Shown: positions 8,671-18,144, counted from the first letter of the stretch. The stretch: 64,000 nucleotides of DNA from Collinsella tanakaei (GCF_030373545.1 NZ_JAUDCO010000002.1:1-64000), one strand, 5' to 3'. A program made the numbers and translations. Notes: generated from the letters alone by a model not told the origin.

Positions 8671-10674
8671 ATGAAGCAGGCGGTCGTGGGGCTTGTCGCC
8701 CACGTGGACGCGGGCAAAACGACACTGGCGGAAGCCATGCTCTTCGCAGCGGGCTCCATCCGCGCACGCGGGCGCGTCGACCGCGGGGATGCGCACCTGG
8801 ACAGCGATGTCATGGAGCGCGAGCGCGGGATCACGATTTTCTCCTCGCAGGCGTCGTTCGATTTCGAGGGCTTCCATTACATGCTGCTCGACGCCCCGGG
8901 GCACGTCGACTTTTCCGCCGAGGCCGAGCGCACGCTGCGCGCACTCGACTGCGCCGTGCTCGTAATCGGCGCAAACGACGGCGTCCAGGGGCATACCGAG
9001 ACCATGTGGGACCTGCTTGCGCGCTATCGGGTGCCGACATTCCTGTTCGTCAACAAGATGGACCTTGCCACCGCCGATCCGGATGCGCTGATGCAGCAGG
9101 TCCATGGGCGCCTTGACCCGATGTGTCTGGACGGTGCGGCCCTGCTCGATGCCGACGAGTCCGTAACGGAGGACGCCGCGGCGACCGACGAGGCGGCGCT
9201 CGATGAGTATCTCGAGACTGGCACGCTCGCCCCCGCGACGCTTCGCCGTCTGGTCGCCGAGCGTCGCATCTTTCCCGTGTTTTCGGGGGCGGCGCTGCGC
9301 GGCGACGGCGTCGAGGACCTGCTGCGCGGTATCGCATCGTTCATGCCCGAGCGCACGTGGCCCGACGAGTTCGCCGCGCGCGTGTACAAGGTGAGCCGTT
9401 CGTCGCGCGGCGAGCGGCTGGCATGGCTCAAGGTCACCGGCGGGGTGCTGCGCGCCAAGATGTTCGCCTCGGGCACCGACCATGGCGAGGTATGGGAGGA
9501 AAAGATCGATCAGGTCCGCATCTACCAGGCCGATTCGTTTCAAACGGTGACGGAGGTCCCCGCAGGGCGCATCTGCGCGGTGACGGGTCTTTCGCACGTG
9601 ATGCCGGGCAGCGCCCTCGGTGCCGAGCCGCAGGGTCTGGCGCCGCTGCTCGCCCCCGTCCTGTCCTACCAGGTGCTCCCCGGCGAGAACGACGTGCATA
9701 CGGTGGTGCGCGCCCTGCGCGAACTCGCCGATGAGGACCCTCTGCTCGGCGTGAGCTGGCAGGAGCATCTGCAAGAGGTGCACGTGCAGCTCATGGGCGC
9801 CGTGCAGCGCGAGGTCGTGCAGCAGGTGCTCGCGGAGCGCTTCGGTCTAGCCGTCGATTTCGGTCCGGGCGGCATTCTGTACAAAGAGACGCTGCGCGCG
9901 CCCGCGGAGGGTGTCGGCCACTTCGAGCCGCTTCGGCATTACGCTGAGGCCCACCTGCTTATCGAGCCCCTGCCGCGCGGGATGGGAATCGAGGTCGGTA
10001 CGCGCTGCTCGGAGGACGACCTCGACCGCAACTGGCAGCGGCTCATTCTCACCCATGTGCTCGAGCGCGAGCATCTCGGCGTGCTGACCGGCTCGCCGCT
10101 CGCTGACGTGCGCATCACGCTGCTCGCCGGTCGCGCGCATGCCAAGCACACCGAGGGCGGCGACTTTCGGCAGGCGACCTACCGCGCCATCCGCCAAGCG
10201 CTCATGTGCGCCCGCGAGCAGGGGGCGTGCGAGCTGCTGGAACCCTGGTACCGCTTCCGCCTGGTGGTGCCCGCGGACAAGGTCGGGCGGGCGCTCGCCG
10301 ACCTGCAGCGCATGGGGGCGTCGTTCGATCCGCCAGCGACAGCGGGGGAGGTCGCCACGCTCGTCGGATTCGCGCCGGCATCAGAGATGCGCGAGTACGC
10401 GCTCGACGTGACGGGCTACACGGCGGGGCTTGGACGTCTGGCGCTCGAATATGCCGGGTATCGGGAATGCCACGACGCGGAACGCGTGATTGCCGAGGCC
10501 GCCTACGATCCGGAGGCCGATCTGCCCAACACGCCGGATTCGGTCTTCTGCGCGCACGGGGCGGGCTATACCGTCAAGTGGCACGAGGTCGCCGAGCAGG
10601 CGCACGTGGAGGTCGATCCCGCGCGCCTGCGTCCCTGGCGCGAAGCCGACGCCTCGTTTTTCGCGCGGGGGTAG
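8671..10674 (+). CDS. TetM/EF-G-like ribosomal protection GTPase
   Basis: A 667-residue translational GTPase. G1 is AHVDAGKTT, the switch region has ERGITIF, G3 is DAPGHVDF and G4 is NKMDLA. Length and domain order (GTPase, beta-barrel, EF-G-like domains 3-5) match the TetM/TetO/TetW class, which releases tetracycline from ribosomes. The ATG at 8671 follows GGAGG at five bases. GC content and codon use look like its neighbours and no mobile genes adjoin it, so it appears to be a long-resident chromosomal homologue. Resistance cannot be assumed. Confidence 0.85.
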   Translation: MKQAVVGLVAHVDAGKTTLAEAMLFAAGSIRARGRVDRGDAHLDSDVMERERGITIFSSQASFDFEGFHYMLLDAPGHVDFSAEAERTLRALDCAVLVIGANDGVQGHTETMWDLLARYRVPTFLFVNKMDLATADPDALMQQVHGRLDPMCLDGAALLDADESVTEDAAATDEAALDEYLETGTLAPATLRRLVAERRIFPVFSGAALRGDGVEDLLRGIASFMPERTWPDEFAARVYKVSRSSRGERLAWLKVTGGVLRAKMFASGTDHGEVWEEKIDQVRIYQADSFQTVTEVPAGRICAVTGLSHVMPGSALGAEPQGLAPLLAPVLSYQVLPGENDVHTVVRALRELADEDPLLGVSWQEHLQEVHVQLMGAVQREVVQQVLAERFGLAVDFGPGGILYKETLRAPAEGVGHFEPLRHYAEAHLLIEPLPRGMGIEVGTRCSEDDLDRNWQRLILTHVLEREHLGVLTGSPLADVRITLLAGRAHAKHTEGGDFRQATYRAIRQALMCAREQGACELLEPWYRFRLVVPADKVGRALADLQRMGASFDPPATAGEVATLVGFAPASEMREYALDVTGYTAGLGRLALEYAGYRECHDAERVIAEAAYDPEADLPNTPDSVFCAHGAGYTVKWHEVAEQAHVEVDPARLRPWREADASFFARG

Positions 10675-10716
10675 CGCGCGCAGGGGTGCTCGGCGCTCCC
10701 TGCGAAGCGCATGTGC

Positions 10717-10853
10717 GTTTACGGTTCGGTTTATGGATGACCTGCCGAGTAGACCGCTGAAACCGCAAGCTCGCTACCAGCGCGTTTGCTTCGAGCGTCG
10801 GCGATGATACTCGGCCATCCCGCCGTAAACCGCACCGTAAACCATTTTTTTTT
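10717..10853 (+). terminator. Long imperfect hairpin plus T9, between convergent genes
   Basis: Arms 10717-10751 and 10808-10842 match at 27 of 35 positions before counting G-U pairs, with a 56-nt loop that itself contains GCTCG/CGAGC. A run of nine T follows at 10845-10853. For the forward TetM-like gene this has the form of an intrinsic terminator, though the stem is far larger than usual. It occupies the gap to the convergent GH13 gene. Confidence 0.65.
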
Positions 10854-10879
10854 GAGATAAAGAGGAAGCCCTCGCGTTC

Positions 10880-12826
10880 TCAGCGCAGCATCCAGGCAAA
10901 ACCCCAGCTTGGCATATCGACGGTCGCGACCTCGGCGGTCGTGCCGGCTACCAGATCGGTGTATGCGGCAGCCTCGGGCATCCAGATCGTCTTGGCGTCG
11001 TCGCTGAAGTTGAACACGGCGTGCAGCGTCCTGTCGCCGAAGCTGCGCACGATCCACAGGATCGAGGCGTCGTCGTAGTTCTTGGTGCGCACGTCGGCAT
11101 CGGCCGAGAACACCGGCTCGCTGCGGCGGATATCCTCAAGCGTGCGCAAGGCGTTAAAGATCCGCTGCTGGACGGACCCGGGTCCGTCGATGTTCTCTGC
11201 AAGCCGCCAGTCGAATGCGCCGCGGTGGATGTAGCGGGAGTCCTCGGCCTTCTCGGGGTCGTCCTTGTAGGTGTAGTCATTGACCTGGCCGACTTCGTCG
11301 CCGCTGTAGATGATGGGCAGCCCCGACTGCGTGAACATGTAGGCGTGCAACATGATGTCCTTGCGGATGGCAACCTCCATCGCCTCGTCGTCGCCTTCGA
11401 AGCCGGCCGCCTCGATGCCGCACATGGATGCGGTGGTGGCGCAGAAGCGCGCATCGCCCGTGACGGGGTCGGCGTTGTAGAGCTCGCCGCGCGAGACGCT
11501 GCCGGGCGTATGGCCCTGGAAGTAGTCGTTCAGGTACGCCTTGTGCGGCACTTCCGCCATGCCCCACGTCGAGAGCGTCCCGTAATCCAAGCCCCAGCCG
11601 ATATCGTCGTGGCAGCGCAGATAGTTGAGGAAGGTGTAGCTACGGGGCAGCGAGCATACGATGTCGGTCTGCTGGCGCAGCAGGCGCGCATCGCGCGTCG
11701 CGACGGTATTCCAGGTGGTCGCCATGGTGGTCACGTTGTAGAGCATGTGGCACTCGGGCTTCTCGACGGTGCCGAAGTACGGCGCGACCTCCACCGGCGC
11801 CATGACGACCTCGCCCAGAAGCACGATGCCCGGGCACACGATCTCGCCGATCATGCGCATCATGCGCACGATAGTGTGGACCTGCTTGAGGTTGCGGCAG
11901 TTGGTGCCGAGCTGCTTCCAGATGTAGGGGACCGCATCGATGCGGATGATGTCGATGCCCTGGTTTGCCAGGAACAGGAAGTTGTACATCATCTCGTTGA
12001 ACACGCGCGGGTTGCGGTAGTTGAGATCCCACTGGTAGGGGTAGAACTGCGTCATCACGCACTGGTCAAGTTCGGGCAGGTAGGTGAAGTGGCCGGGTGC
12101 GGTGGTGGGGAAGACCTGCGGCACGTCGCGCGTGTAGCGGTCGATGATGCCCTGATCGCGCACGAAGAAGTAGCGGCTCATGTACTCGCCCTCGCCGGCG
12201 CGGGCGCGCCGGGCCCACTCATGCTCGTCGGAGGTGTGGTTCATGACGAAGTCCATGCACAGGCTGATGCCGCGTGCGTGGCATTTTGAGGCGAGGTGCG
12301 CGAGGTCGTCCATGGTGCCGAGCGCGGGGTTCACGCGTCGGAAATCCGAGACCGCGTAGCCGCCGTCCGAGCGGCTCTTGTCGGCGGGCGTGTCGAGGAA
12401 CGGCATGAGATGGATGTAGTTGACGCCGCATCGCTCGATATAGGGGAGATTCTTCTCGACGCCTTTGATGGTGCCGGCGAAATTGTCGATGTACATCTGC
12501 ATGCCGAGCATGTTGGTCGCGCGGTACCACGCGCCGGCCTCCTCGCGTGCGAGGTCGAGCTTCTTGAGCTTGTTGTCGCGCTCGTCGAAGAAGCGCTTCA
12601 GCCCGTCGCAGAGCTCGGCGAACATATCGCCGTTGTCGTAGAGCTCCATGTAGAGCCAGCGCAGCTCATCGCGATGGCGCGCCATGCGCTCAGCGAAGAT
12701 GGCGTCGGCGCGGGCGCGGGTCATGCGCATGGCGGGTTTGCTTGCGGGGGTGGCGGCAGTCGTGTCCGGTGCCGTCGCGGGGGAGGCGGGTGCTGCGCTC
12801 TCCGTGGTCTTCGTCATGTTCGCCAT
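10880..12826 (-). CDS. Amylosucrase-like GH13 alpha-glucan enzyme
   Basis: A 648-residue cytoplasmic GH13 enzyme. The block DGGYAVSDFRRVNPALGT, the region FVMNHTSDEHEW, the nucleophile segment GIDIIRIDAVPYIWK (Asp), the acid/base ILLGE-type segment VLLGEVV (Glu) and HDDIGW (transition-state Asp) align with the amylosucrase subfamily GH13_4. Family members make glucan from sucrose or act as sucrose hydrolases or phosphorylases, and sequence alone does not separate these. The ATG at 12826 follows GAGGG; an in-frame ATG further upstream is not supported. No sugar transporter or glycogen gene is adjacent. The first 45 residues are a low-complexity Ala/Thr/Pro leader. Confidence 0.87.
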   Translation of the reverse strand: MANMTKTTESAAPASPATAPDTTAATPASKPAMRMTRARADAIFAERMARHRDELRWLYMELYDNGDMFAELCDGLKRFFDERDNKLKKLDLAREEAGAWYRATNMLGMQMYIDNFAGTIKGVEKNLPYIERCGVNYIHLMPFLDTPADKSRSDGGYAVSDFRRVNPALGTMDDLAHLASKCHARGISLCMDFVMNHTSDEHEWARRARAGEGEYMSRYFFVRDQGIIDRYTRDVPQVFPTTAPGHFTYLPELDQCVMTQFYPYQWDLNYRNPRVFNEMMYNFLFLANQGIDIIRIDAVPYIWKQLGTNCRNLKQVHTIVRMMRMIGEIVCPGIVLLGEVVMAPVEVAPYFGTVEKPECHMLYNVTTMATTWNTVATRDARLLRQQTDIVCSLPRSYTFLNYLRCHDDIGWGLDYGTLSTWGMAEVPHKAYLNDYFQGHTPGSVSRGELYNADPVTGDARFCATTASMCGIEAAGFEGDDEAMEVAIRKDIMLHAYMFTQSGLPIIYSGDEVGQVNDYTYKDDPEKAEDSRYIHRGAFDWRLAENIDGPGSVQQRIFNALRTLEDIRRSEPVFSADADVRTKNYDDASILWIVRSFGDRTLHAVFNFSDDAKTIWMPEAAAYTDLVAGTTAEVATVDMPSWGFAWMLR

Positions 12827-13256
12827 GGGCCATCCCTCTCCTTGTGCCTGCATGGGGGTTCAACGCGTTCATTCTATGTCCGGCTGGGAACGTTCACACC
12901 CCTCATGAGCACGATGGTTTCGACTCGTTGCATAGATGCATATCGGGACGGCATTCGACCACGCACCAGGTGCAGGTCGGCGTGAAGATGTGAGGGTGGC
13001 GCGGTGTCGTGCACAGCGGACATGGCGCTGTGGCGCCCATGCGCGCCGCATTGCGGCGACATGTCTTGGGGGCGTCCGCGCGCGCCGGCGCGTGCGTACG
13101 GAATGCGATATCTTGGTCGTGAAGTAACTGGGGCGTCCGCGCGCGCCGGCGCGTGCGGCTGGCGTAGACTTTCGATACAGTCAAATACAGTCAAACGTTG
13201 GATGGATAGGACGCGCAGCCCAGCGGTTGCCGGCGTCATGGAATGAGGGAGGAACC
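12827..13256. other. 430-bp divergent intergenic region with repeats
   Basis: This separates the GH13 gene from the ketopantoate-reductase-like gene. It contains the 28-bp direct repeat listed separately and a short tandem ATACAGTCAA at about 13176-13195. No convincing gene or RNA was seen. It probably carries both divergent promoters. Confidence 0.5.
13069..13157. repeat. 28-bp direct repeat, two copies 61 bp apart
   Basis: Identical 28-base copies at 13069-13096 and 13130-13157 begin GGGGCGTCCGCG, contain the palindromic core GCGCGCCGGCGCG and end GTGCG. The spacer is 33 bp. Two copies are too few for a CRISPR, and no cas gene is present. They could be paired binding sites upstream of the gene at 13257. 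Confidence 0.7.
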
Positions 13257-14186
13257 ATGGCTATCGAGCGGGTCGCCATCATCGGCAAGGGTGCGGTCGG
13301 ACTTCTGCACGGCAGCAAGATCGCGCGAAACGTCGGGCACGACGCCGTCGTCTACGTCATGGACGATGCGCGCTTTGCACGCCATGCGGGAGAGGTCGTG
13401 ACCATCAACGGCGAGCCGTGCGACATGGCGACGATTCCTGCGAGCAGCGCCGAGCCGGTCGATCTGGTGATCTTGGCCGTGAAGGCGACGGGGCTTGGTG
13501 CAGCGATTGAGACCATGGCGCCCCTGGTCGGTCCCGACACGGCGATCATGTCGCTGCTGAACGGTGTGACCAGTGAGGAGCGCATCGCCAAGCGCTACGG
13601 CTGGGAGCATCTGGTGCTGAGCGTCACCCAGGGTATGGACGCGGTTTTTATCGGCGGCGAGCTCACCTATACCCATCCGGGCGAGATCCGCTTCGGCGCC
13701 GCGCCCCAGACGGCGCCGGGCGTCGTCGAGGCGATCGATGCGTTTCTCGACCGTGCGGGAATCGTGCATGCGGTCGAGGAGGACATCCGCCATCGCATGT
13801 GGACGAAGCTTATGACCAACGTCGGCGTCAACCAGACCTGCATGGTCTTTGGATGCGATTACGGCGCAGTATGCAAGCCGGAGAGCGAGGAGCACCGGTG
13901 TCTGATCGCCGCCATGCGCGAGGCGCTCGCGGTGGCGCGTGCGGAGGGCGTCGATGTGACGGAGGACGACCTGTGCCAGATGTACGCGATGTTCGAGTCG
14001 TTGACGCCTGATGGCTTGCCTTCGATGGCGCAGGACCGCATCAATAAAAAGCCGAGCGAGGTGGAGGAGTTCGCGGGGACCATCATCCGCCTTGCCGAGC
14101 GCCACGGCATCCTCGTGCCGCAGAACCGCTGGCTGTACCGGCGCGTTCATGAGATTGAGGAGACCTACGTCTCTGCAGCCCTGTGA
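13257..14186 (+). CDS. Ketopantoate reductase (ApbA/PanE) family protein
   Basis: A 309-residue NADPH-dependent reductase. The N-terminal Rossmann fold starts VAIIGKGAVGLLHGSKIA (GxGxxG-type), the middle has VILAVKATG, and the C-terminal helical domain contains the family RMWTKLMTNVGVNQ segment with the conserved Lys and Asn. ApbA/PanE members reduce 2-dehydropantoate for pantothenate synthesis, but many paralogues act on other 2-oxo acids. No panB or panC is nearby, so the specific role stays open. The ATG at 13257 follows GGGAGG. Confidence 0.85.
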   Translation: MAIERVAIIGKGAVGLLHGSKIARNVGHDAVVYVMDDARFARHAGEVVTINGEPCDMATIPASSAEPVDLVILAVKATGLGAAIETMAPLVGPDTAIMSLLNGVTSEERIAKRYGWEHLVLSVTQGMDAVFIGGELTYTHPGEIRFGAAPQTAPGVVEAIDAFLDRAGIVHAVEEDIRHRMWTKLMTNVGVNQTCMVFGCDYGAVCKPESEEHRCLIAAMREALAVARAEGVDVTEDDLCQMYAMFESLTPDGLPSMAQDRINKKPSEVEEFAGTIIRLAERHGILVPQNRWLYRRVHEIEETYVSAAL

Positions 14187-14212
14187 AATAGCGCCCGAGC
14201 GGCGTCACGCGG

Positions 14213-15391
14213 TCACTGCGCGGAGCTCACGTAGCTTTCGTCGATGGTGATCTTGGGAATCGTGCGCGGATAGTGGTCGCGCACGATGTCCGAGACCCGT
14301 CGGCGAAGCGCGTCCTCGGAAAGCGGCAGGTCGGTCGGGCGCACGCAGTCAAAGATGACGTTGGTATGCGTGGGGCCGGGGACGCAGCGCAGGTCGTGGA
14401 TGGTGATGCGCGGGTCGATGATCTTCACCGCCTGGTCGATCCAATTGCGCATGTTCGCGACGGTCGGGTCGTCGGTCACGATCGGGTCGTAATGCAGGGT
14501 GACGACGAGCCCGTCATCGTTTTTGAAGTCCTGCTCGATGTTGTCGATGAGGTCATGGCTCTCGAGGGGGTCCGCCTCCGCCGCCATCTCGACGTGGGCG
14601 CTCGCGAACTGACGCCCCGGACCGTAGTCGTGAACCATGAGGTCGTGGGTGCCCAGCACGCCGGGGTAGGACATGATCTTGGCGCGGATGTGCTCGACGA
14701 GCTCGGGCGAGGGCGCCTGGCCGAGCAGGGGATTGACGGTGTCGCGCACGAGGCCGATGCCGCTCCATACGATGAACAGGCCGACCGCTGCGCCGACGAT
14801 GCCGTCGAGCTGGATATCGGCGACATGGGCAACGACGGCGGACAGCAGTACCGCGGATGTCGAGATGACGTCGTTGCGCGAGTCGACAGCGGTCGCCTCG
14901 AGTGTCTCGGAGCCGATGCGCCGGCCGATTGAGCGGTTGAAGGCGGCCATCCACAGCTTCACGACAATGGAGAGCGTCAGGATCGCGACGAGTACGGCGT
15001 TGAACTCCACGGGCGTGGGGTGCAGGATTTTCTCGATCGATGAGCCGACGAGGTTGATGCCAATCGCGAGCACGAGCGCGGCCACGACGAGGCCGGCGAG
15101 ATACTCGTAGCGTCCATGGCCGTAGGGGTGCTCGGGGTCGGCGGGCCGACTCGCGAGCTTGAAGCCGAGCAGGCTCACGATGTTGCTCGCCGCATCCGAC
15201 AGGTTGTTGACGGCGTCGGCGACGATGGATACCGAGCCCGCGAGCACGCCGATGGCGCCTTTCGCCATGCAGAGCAAGACGTTGCACACGATGCCGACGA
15301 TGCCGGCGAACTGCCCGTAGCGCGTGCGCACGACGGGGTCTGCGGTGTCGGTGAAGTTGCGGACAAAGTGTCTGACGAGCCATTCGGTCAT
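14213..15391 (-). CDS. Cation diffusion facilitator (CDF) family transporter
   Basis: A 392-residue protein with six membrane segments (about residues 22-210) followed by a long cytoplasmic dimerisation domain. Transmembrane helix 2 carries DAVNNLSD and helix 5 carries DSRND, giving an Asp/Asn metal site of the kind seen in MntE-like manganese exporters, where zinc exporters have His. GRYEYLAGL lies between them. Manganese is therefore the favoured cargo, by inference. The start at 15391 is set by AGGAGG nine bases upstream; the same frame runs open to 15877 but without another credible start. It is divergent from nrdD and convergent with the reductase gene. Confidence 0.9.
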   Translation of the reverse strand: MTEWLVRHFVRNFTDTADPVVRTRYGQFAGIVGIVCNVLLCMAKGAIGVLAGSVSIVADAVNNLSDAASNIVSLLGFKLASRPADPEHPYGHGRYEYLAGLVVAALVLAIGINLVGSSIEKILHPTPVEFNAVLVAILTLSIVVKLWMAAFNRSIGRRIGSETLEATAVDSRNDVISTSAVLLSAVVAHVADIQLDGIVGAAVGLFIVWSGIGLVRDTVNPLLGQAPSPELVEHIRAKIMSYPGVLGTHDLMVHDYGPGRQFASAHVEMAAEADPLESHDLIDNIEQDFKNDDGLVVTLHYDPIVTDDPTVANMRNWIDQAVKIIDPRITIHDLRCVPGPTHTNVIFDCVRPTDLPLSEDALRRRVSDIVRDHYPRTIPKITIDESYVSSAQ

Positions 15392-15741
15392 GGGTGATTC
15401 CTCCTTGTGAGGCTGTATTGTACCCCTGTGCTCGGCTGCCTTGCGCTTCGCCCGGCGACGATTGTCACCGTTGCGAACGCGTGACACGACGCCGCGTCGA
15501 ATGCCGACGGTCCGCGCTCTCCGCACCGCCGATTCCGGCGTCCACAATATCTTGGTCAAGACCTTTTGTCGAATCATTTGATGTGAAGCGCGTGACGCGT
15601 CCTGTGGATTTTTCTCGACAGGCGCGTCGGATGGCAAAAGGCCGAAGCGCTGGTCAGAACCGTGACGCTCTCCGGTTTGCCGCCGCGGCTTAACGATCGA
15701 TTTGAGTGAAGAAAAAAACACACGAGCGATGACCTGCCTAA

Positions 15742-15791
15742 ACACAAGATATAGGGTCCTGCCGCTAAAAAGCCAACACCATGTAGTGAAT
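15742..15791 (+). promoter_or_regulatory. Tandem NrdR-box-like sites upstream of nrdD
   Basis: ACACAAGATATAGGGT (15742-15757) matches about 14 of 16 positions of the NrdR consensus acaCwAtATaTwGtgt. A weaker second box, ACACCATGTAGTGAAT (15776-15791), starts 34 bp downstream, close to three helical turns. The second box overlaps the likely -35 region of a promoter with TATAGT at 15801. NrdR represses ribonucleotide reductase genes in most bacteria. The nrdR gene itself is not in this window. Confidence 0.6.
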
Positions 15792-15800
15792 CGCGTGACG

Positions 15801-15872
15801 TATAGTAGGTATCCGCCGCCACTCGCCGCAGGGGAGCCGCACCCGGTATCGGGTTCCCTTTCGGCGAGTGGC
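15801..15872 (+). promoter_or_regulatory. nrdD promoter -10 and structured 5' leader hairpin
   Basis: TATAGT at 15801-15806 is a plausible -10. Just after the expected start lies a hairpin with an 11-bp perfect outer stem (15818-15828 with 15862-15872, GCCACTCGCCG) and an inner ACCCG/CGGGT stem closed by GTAT. It ends 41 nt before the nrdD ATG. It could stabilise the mRNA or act as a cis-regulator; no known riboswitch was recognised. The rest of the 522-bp gap to the CDF gene has no gene. Confidence 0.5.
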
Positions 15873-15913
15873 CGCATGGTGATGGGCTACCACGGATTCG
15901 AGAGGGCATACGC

Positions 15914-18136
15914 ATGAAGATCATCAAGCGCAACGGCACCGAGGTCGCATTCGATATCGACAAGATCACGAATGCCATCCGCGGAGCCAACCGCGAGGTG
16001 AAAGAGCAGGACCGCATGACGGAGCGCGAGATCGTGTTCGCGTCCCAGAATGTTGCCGAGGCGTGCGAGAACGCCGGCCACACCGTCTCGGTCGAGGAGA
16101 TTCAGGACCTCGTCGAGGACGAGATCATGGCGCTCGACCACTTCGAGGTCGCCCGCCACTACATCATCTACCGCTACGTGCAGAGCCTGAAGCGCCAGAA
16201 GAACACGACCGACGACAAGATCCTGTCGCTCATCGAGTGCAACAACGAAGAGGTCAAGCAGGAGAACTCCAACAAGAACCCGACCGTCAACTCGGTGCAG
16301 CGCGATTACATGGCGGGCGAGGTCTCCAAGGACCTCACGCAGCGCGTGCTGCTGCCGCAGGAGGTGGTCGAGGCCCACAACGAGGGCATCATCCACTTCC
16401 ACGACTCGGATTACTTCGCCCAGCACATGCACAACTGCGATCTTGTGAACCTCGAGGACATGCTGCAGAACGGCACGGTCATCTCCGGCACGCTCATCGA
16501 GCGCCCGCACAGCTTCTCCACCGCCTGCAACATCGCCACGCAGATCATCGCCCAGGTCGCTTCCTGCCAGTACGGTGGCCAGTCCATCAGCCTCACGCAC
16601 CTCGCCCCCTTCGTCGAGGTGTCCCGCCAGAAGATTCGCGGCCAGGTCGAGCGCGAGCTCGCCGAGCTCGGCGCGACGGCGCCCGAGGACAAGATCGCGA
16701 GCGTCGTCGAGGAGCGCCTGCGCGACGAGATCCGCCGCGGCGTTCAGACCATCCAGTACCAGGTCGTCACCCTCATGACCACCAACGGTCAGGCGCCGTT
16801 CGTGACCGTGTTCATGTACCTCAACGAGGCGCGCTCCGAGGCCGAGAAGCGCGATCTGGCCATGATCATCGAGGAGACGCTGCGCCAGCGCTACGAGGGC
16901 GTGAAGAACGAGGCAGGCGTGTGGATCACCCCGGCGTTCCCCAAGCTCATCTACGTGCTCGAGGAGGACAACGTCGCCGAGGGCTCGCCGTATTTCTACC
17001 TCACGCAGCTTGCCGCCAAGTGCACCGCCAAGCGCATGGTCCCCGACTACATCTCCGAGAAGATGATGCGCAAGCTCAAGCTGTCGAAGGGCGAGACCGA
17101 GGGCAACGGCGATTGCTACACCTGCATGGGGTGCCGCAGCTTCCTGACGCCCGACCGTTCGGGCAACGGCTTTGACAACGTGGCGCGCGCCAAGAACTAC
17201 GAGCCCGGCAAGCCGAAGTACTACGGCCGCTTCAACCAGGGCGTCGTGACCATCAACCTGCCCGACGTTGCCCTGTCCTCGCACGGCGACCACGACCGCT
17301 TCTGGGAGATCTTCGACGAGCGCCTCGAGCTGTGCCACCGTGCGCTCATGTGCCGTCACGAGCGCCTGAAGGGGACGCTCTCGGACGCCGCGCCGATCCT
17401 GTGGCAGTACGGCGCGTTGGCGCGCCTGGACAAGGGCGAGACCATCGACAAGCTGCTCTATGGCGGCTACTCGACGATCAGCCTGGGATACGCGGGCCTG
17501 TACGAGTGCGTGAAGTACATGACCGGCGCCTCGCATACCGACGAGCGCGGCAAGGGCTTCGCGCTGGCGGTCATGCAGCACATGAACGACAAGTGCGCTG
17601 AGTGGAAGGCCGCAAGCAACATCGACTTCTCGCTCTACGGCACGCCGCTCGAGTCCACCACCTACAAGTTTGCCAAGTGCCTGCAGCGCCGCTTCGGCAT
17701 CATTCCCGGCGTGACGGACAAGGGCTACATCACGAACTCCTACCACGTGCACGTGTCCGAGGAGATCGACGCGTTCAGCAAGCTGAAGTTCGAAAGCGAG
17801 TTCCAGCAGCTTTCGCCCGGCGGCGCCATCTCCTACGTCGAGGTGCCCAACATGCAGGACAACCTCAAGGCCGTCATCCGCGTCATGCAGTACATCTACG
17901 ACAACATCATGTACGCCGAGCTCAACACCAAGAGCGATTACTGCCAGGTGTGCGGCTACGACGGCGAGATCAAGATCGTGGAGGACGACGGCAAGCTGGT
18001 GTGGGAGTGCCCCAACTGCGGTAACCGCGACCAGGAGAAGCTCAACGTGGCACGCCGTACCTGCGGCTACATCGGTACCCAGTTCTGGAACCAGGGCCGT
18101 ACCGAGGAGATCCGCGACCGCGTTCTGCATCTGTAG
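15914..18136 (+). CDS. nrdD: Anaerobic ribonucleoside-triphosphate reductase (class III)
   Basis: A 740-residue glycyl-radical enzyme that reduces ribonucleoside triphosphates to dNTPs under anoxia. The N-terminal ATP-cone domain (about residues 1-95) begins MKIIKRNGTEVAFDIDKI. A zinc site near the C-terminus is formed by CQVCGYDG and CPNCGN. The glycyl-radical loop RRTCGYIG has its radical glycine at about residue 718. Length is normal. The activase gene nrdG follows 273 bp downstream. NrdR-like boxes and a leader hairpin precede it. Confidence 0.97.
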   Translation: MKIIKRNGTEVAFDIDKITNAIRGANREVKEQDRMTEREIVFASQNVAEACENAGHTVSVEEIQDLVEDEIMALDHFEVARHYIIYRYVQSLKRQKNTTDDKILSLIECNNEEVKQENSNKNPTVNSVQRDYMAGEVSKDLTQRVLLPQEVVEAHNEGIIHFHDSDYFAQHMHNCDLVNLEDMLQNGTVISGTLIERPHSFSTACNIATQIIAQVASCQYGGQSISLTHLAPFVEVSRQKIRGQVERELAELGATAPEDKIASVVEERLRDEIRRGVQTIQYQVVTLMTTNGQAPFVTVFMYLNEARSEAEKRDLAMIIEETLRQRYEGVKNEAGVWITPAFPKLIYVLEEDNVAEGSPYFYLTQLAAKCTAKRMVPDYISEKMMRKLKLSKGETEGNGDCYTCMGCRSFLTPDRSGNGFDNVARAKNYEPGKPKYYGRFNQGVVTINLPDVALSSHGDHDRFWEIFDERLELCHRALMCRHERLKGTLSDAAPILWQYGALARLDKGETIDKLLYGGYSTISLGYAGLYECVKYMTGASHTDERGKGFALAVMQHMNDKCAEWKAASNIDFSLYGTPLESTTYKFAKCLQRRFGIIPGVTDKGYITNSYHVHVSEEIDAFSKLKFESEFQQLSPGGAISYVEVPNMQDNLKAVIRVMQYIYDNIMYAELNTKSDYCQVCGYDGEIKIVEDDGKLVWECPNCGNRDQEKLNVARRTCGYIGTQFWNQGRTEEIRDRVLHL

Positions 18137-18144
18137 GTTAGGTT

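Noticed and set aside
8671-10674. Recently acquired tetracycline resistance gene
   Set aside because: No mobile genes flank it, and composition matches the chromosome. Ribosomal-protection homologues are often native in this class, so resistance cannot be inferred.
13069-13157. Possible CRISPR remnant
   Set aside because: There are only two 28-bp copies, the single spacer is followed by ordinary sequence, and no cas genes are present.
15392-15877. A 162-codon N-terminal extension of the CDF transporter
   Set aside because: The added sequence has no homology pattern, lacks a ribosome site and would cover the nrdD promoter. The ATG at 15391 has AGGAGG.
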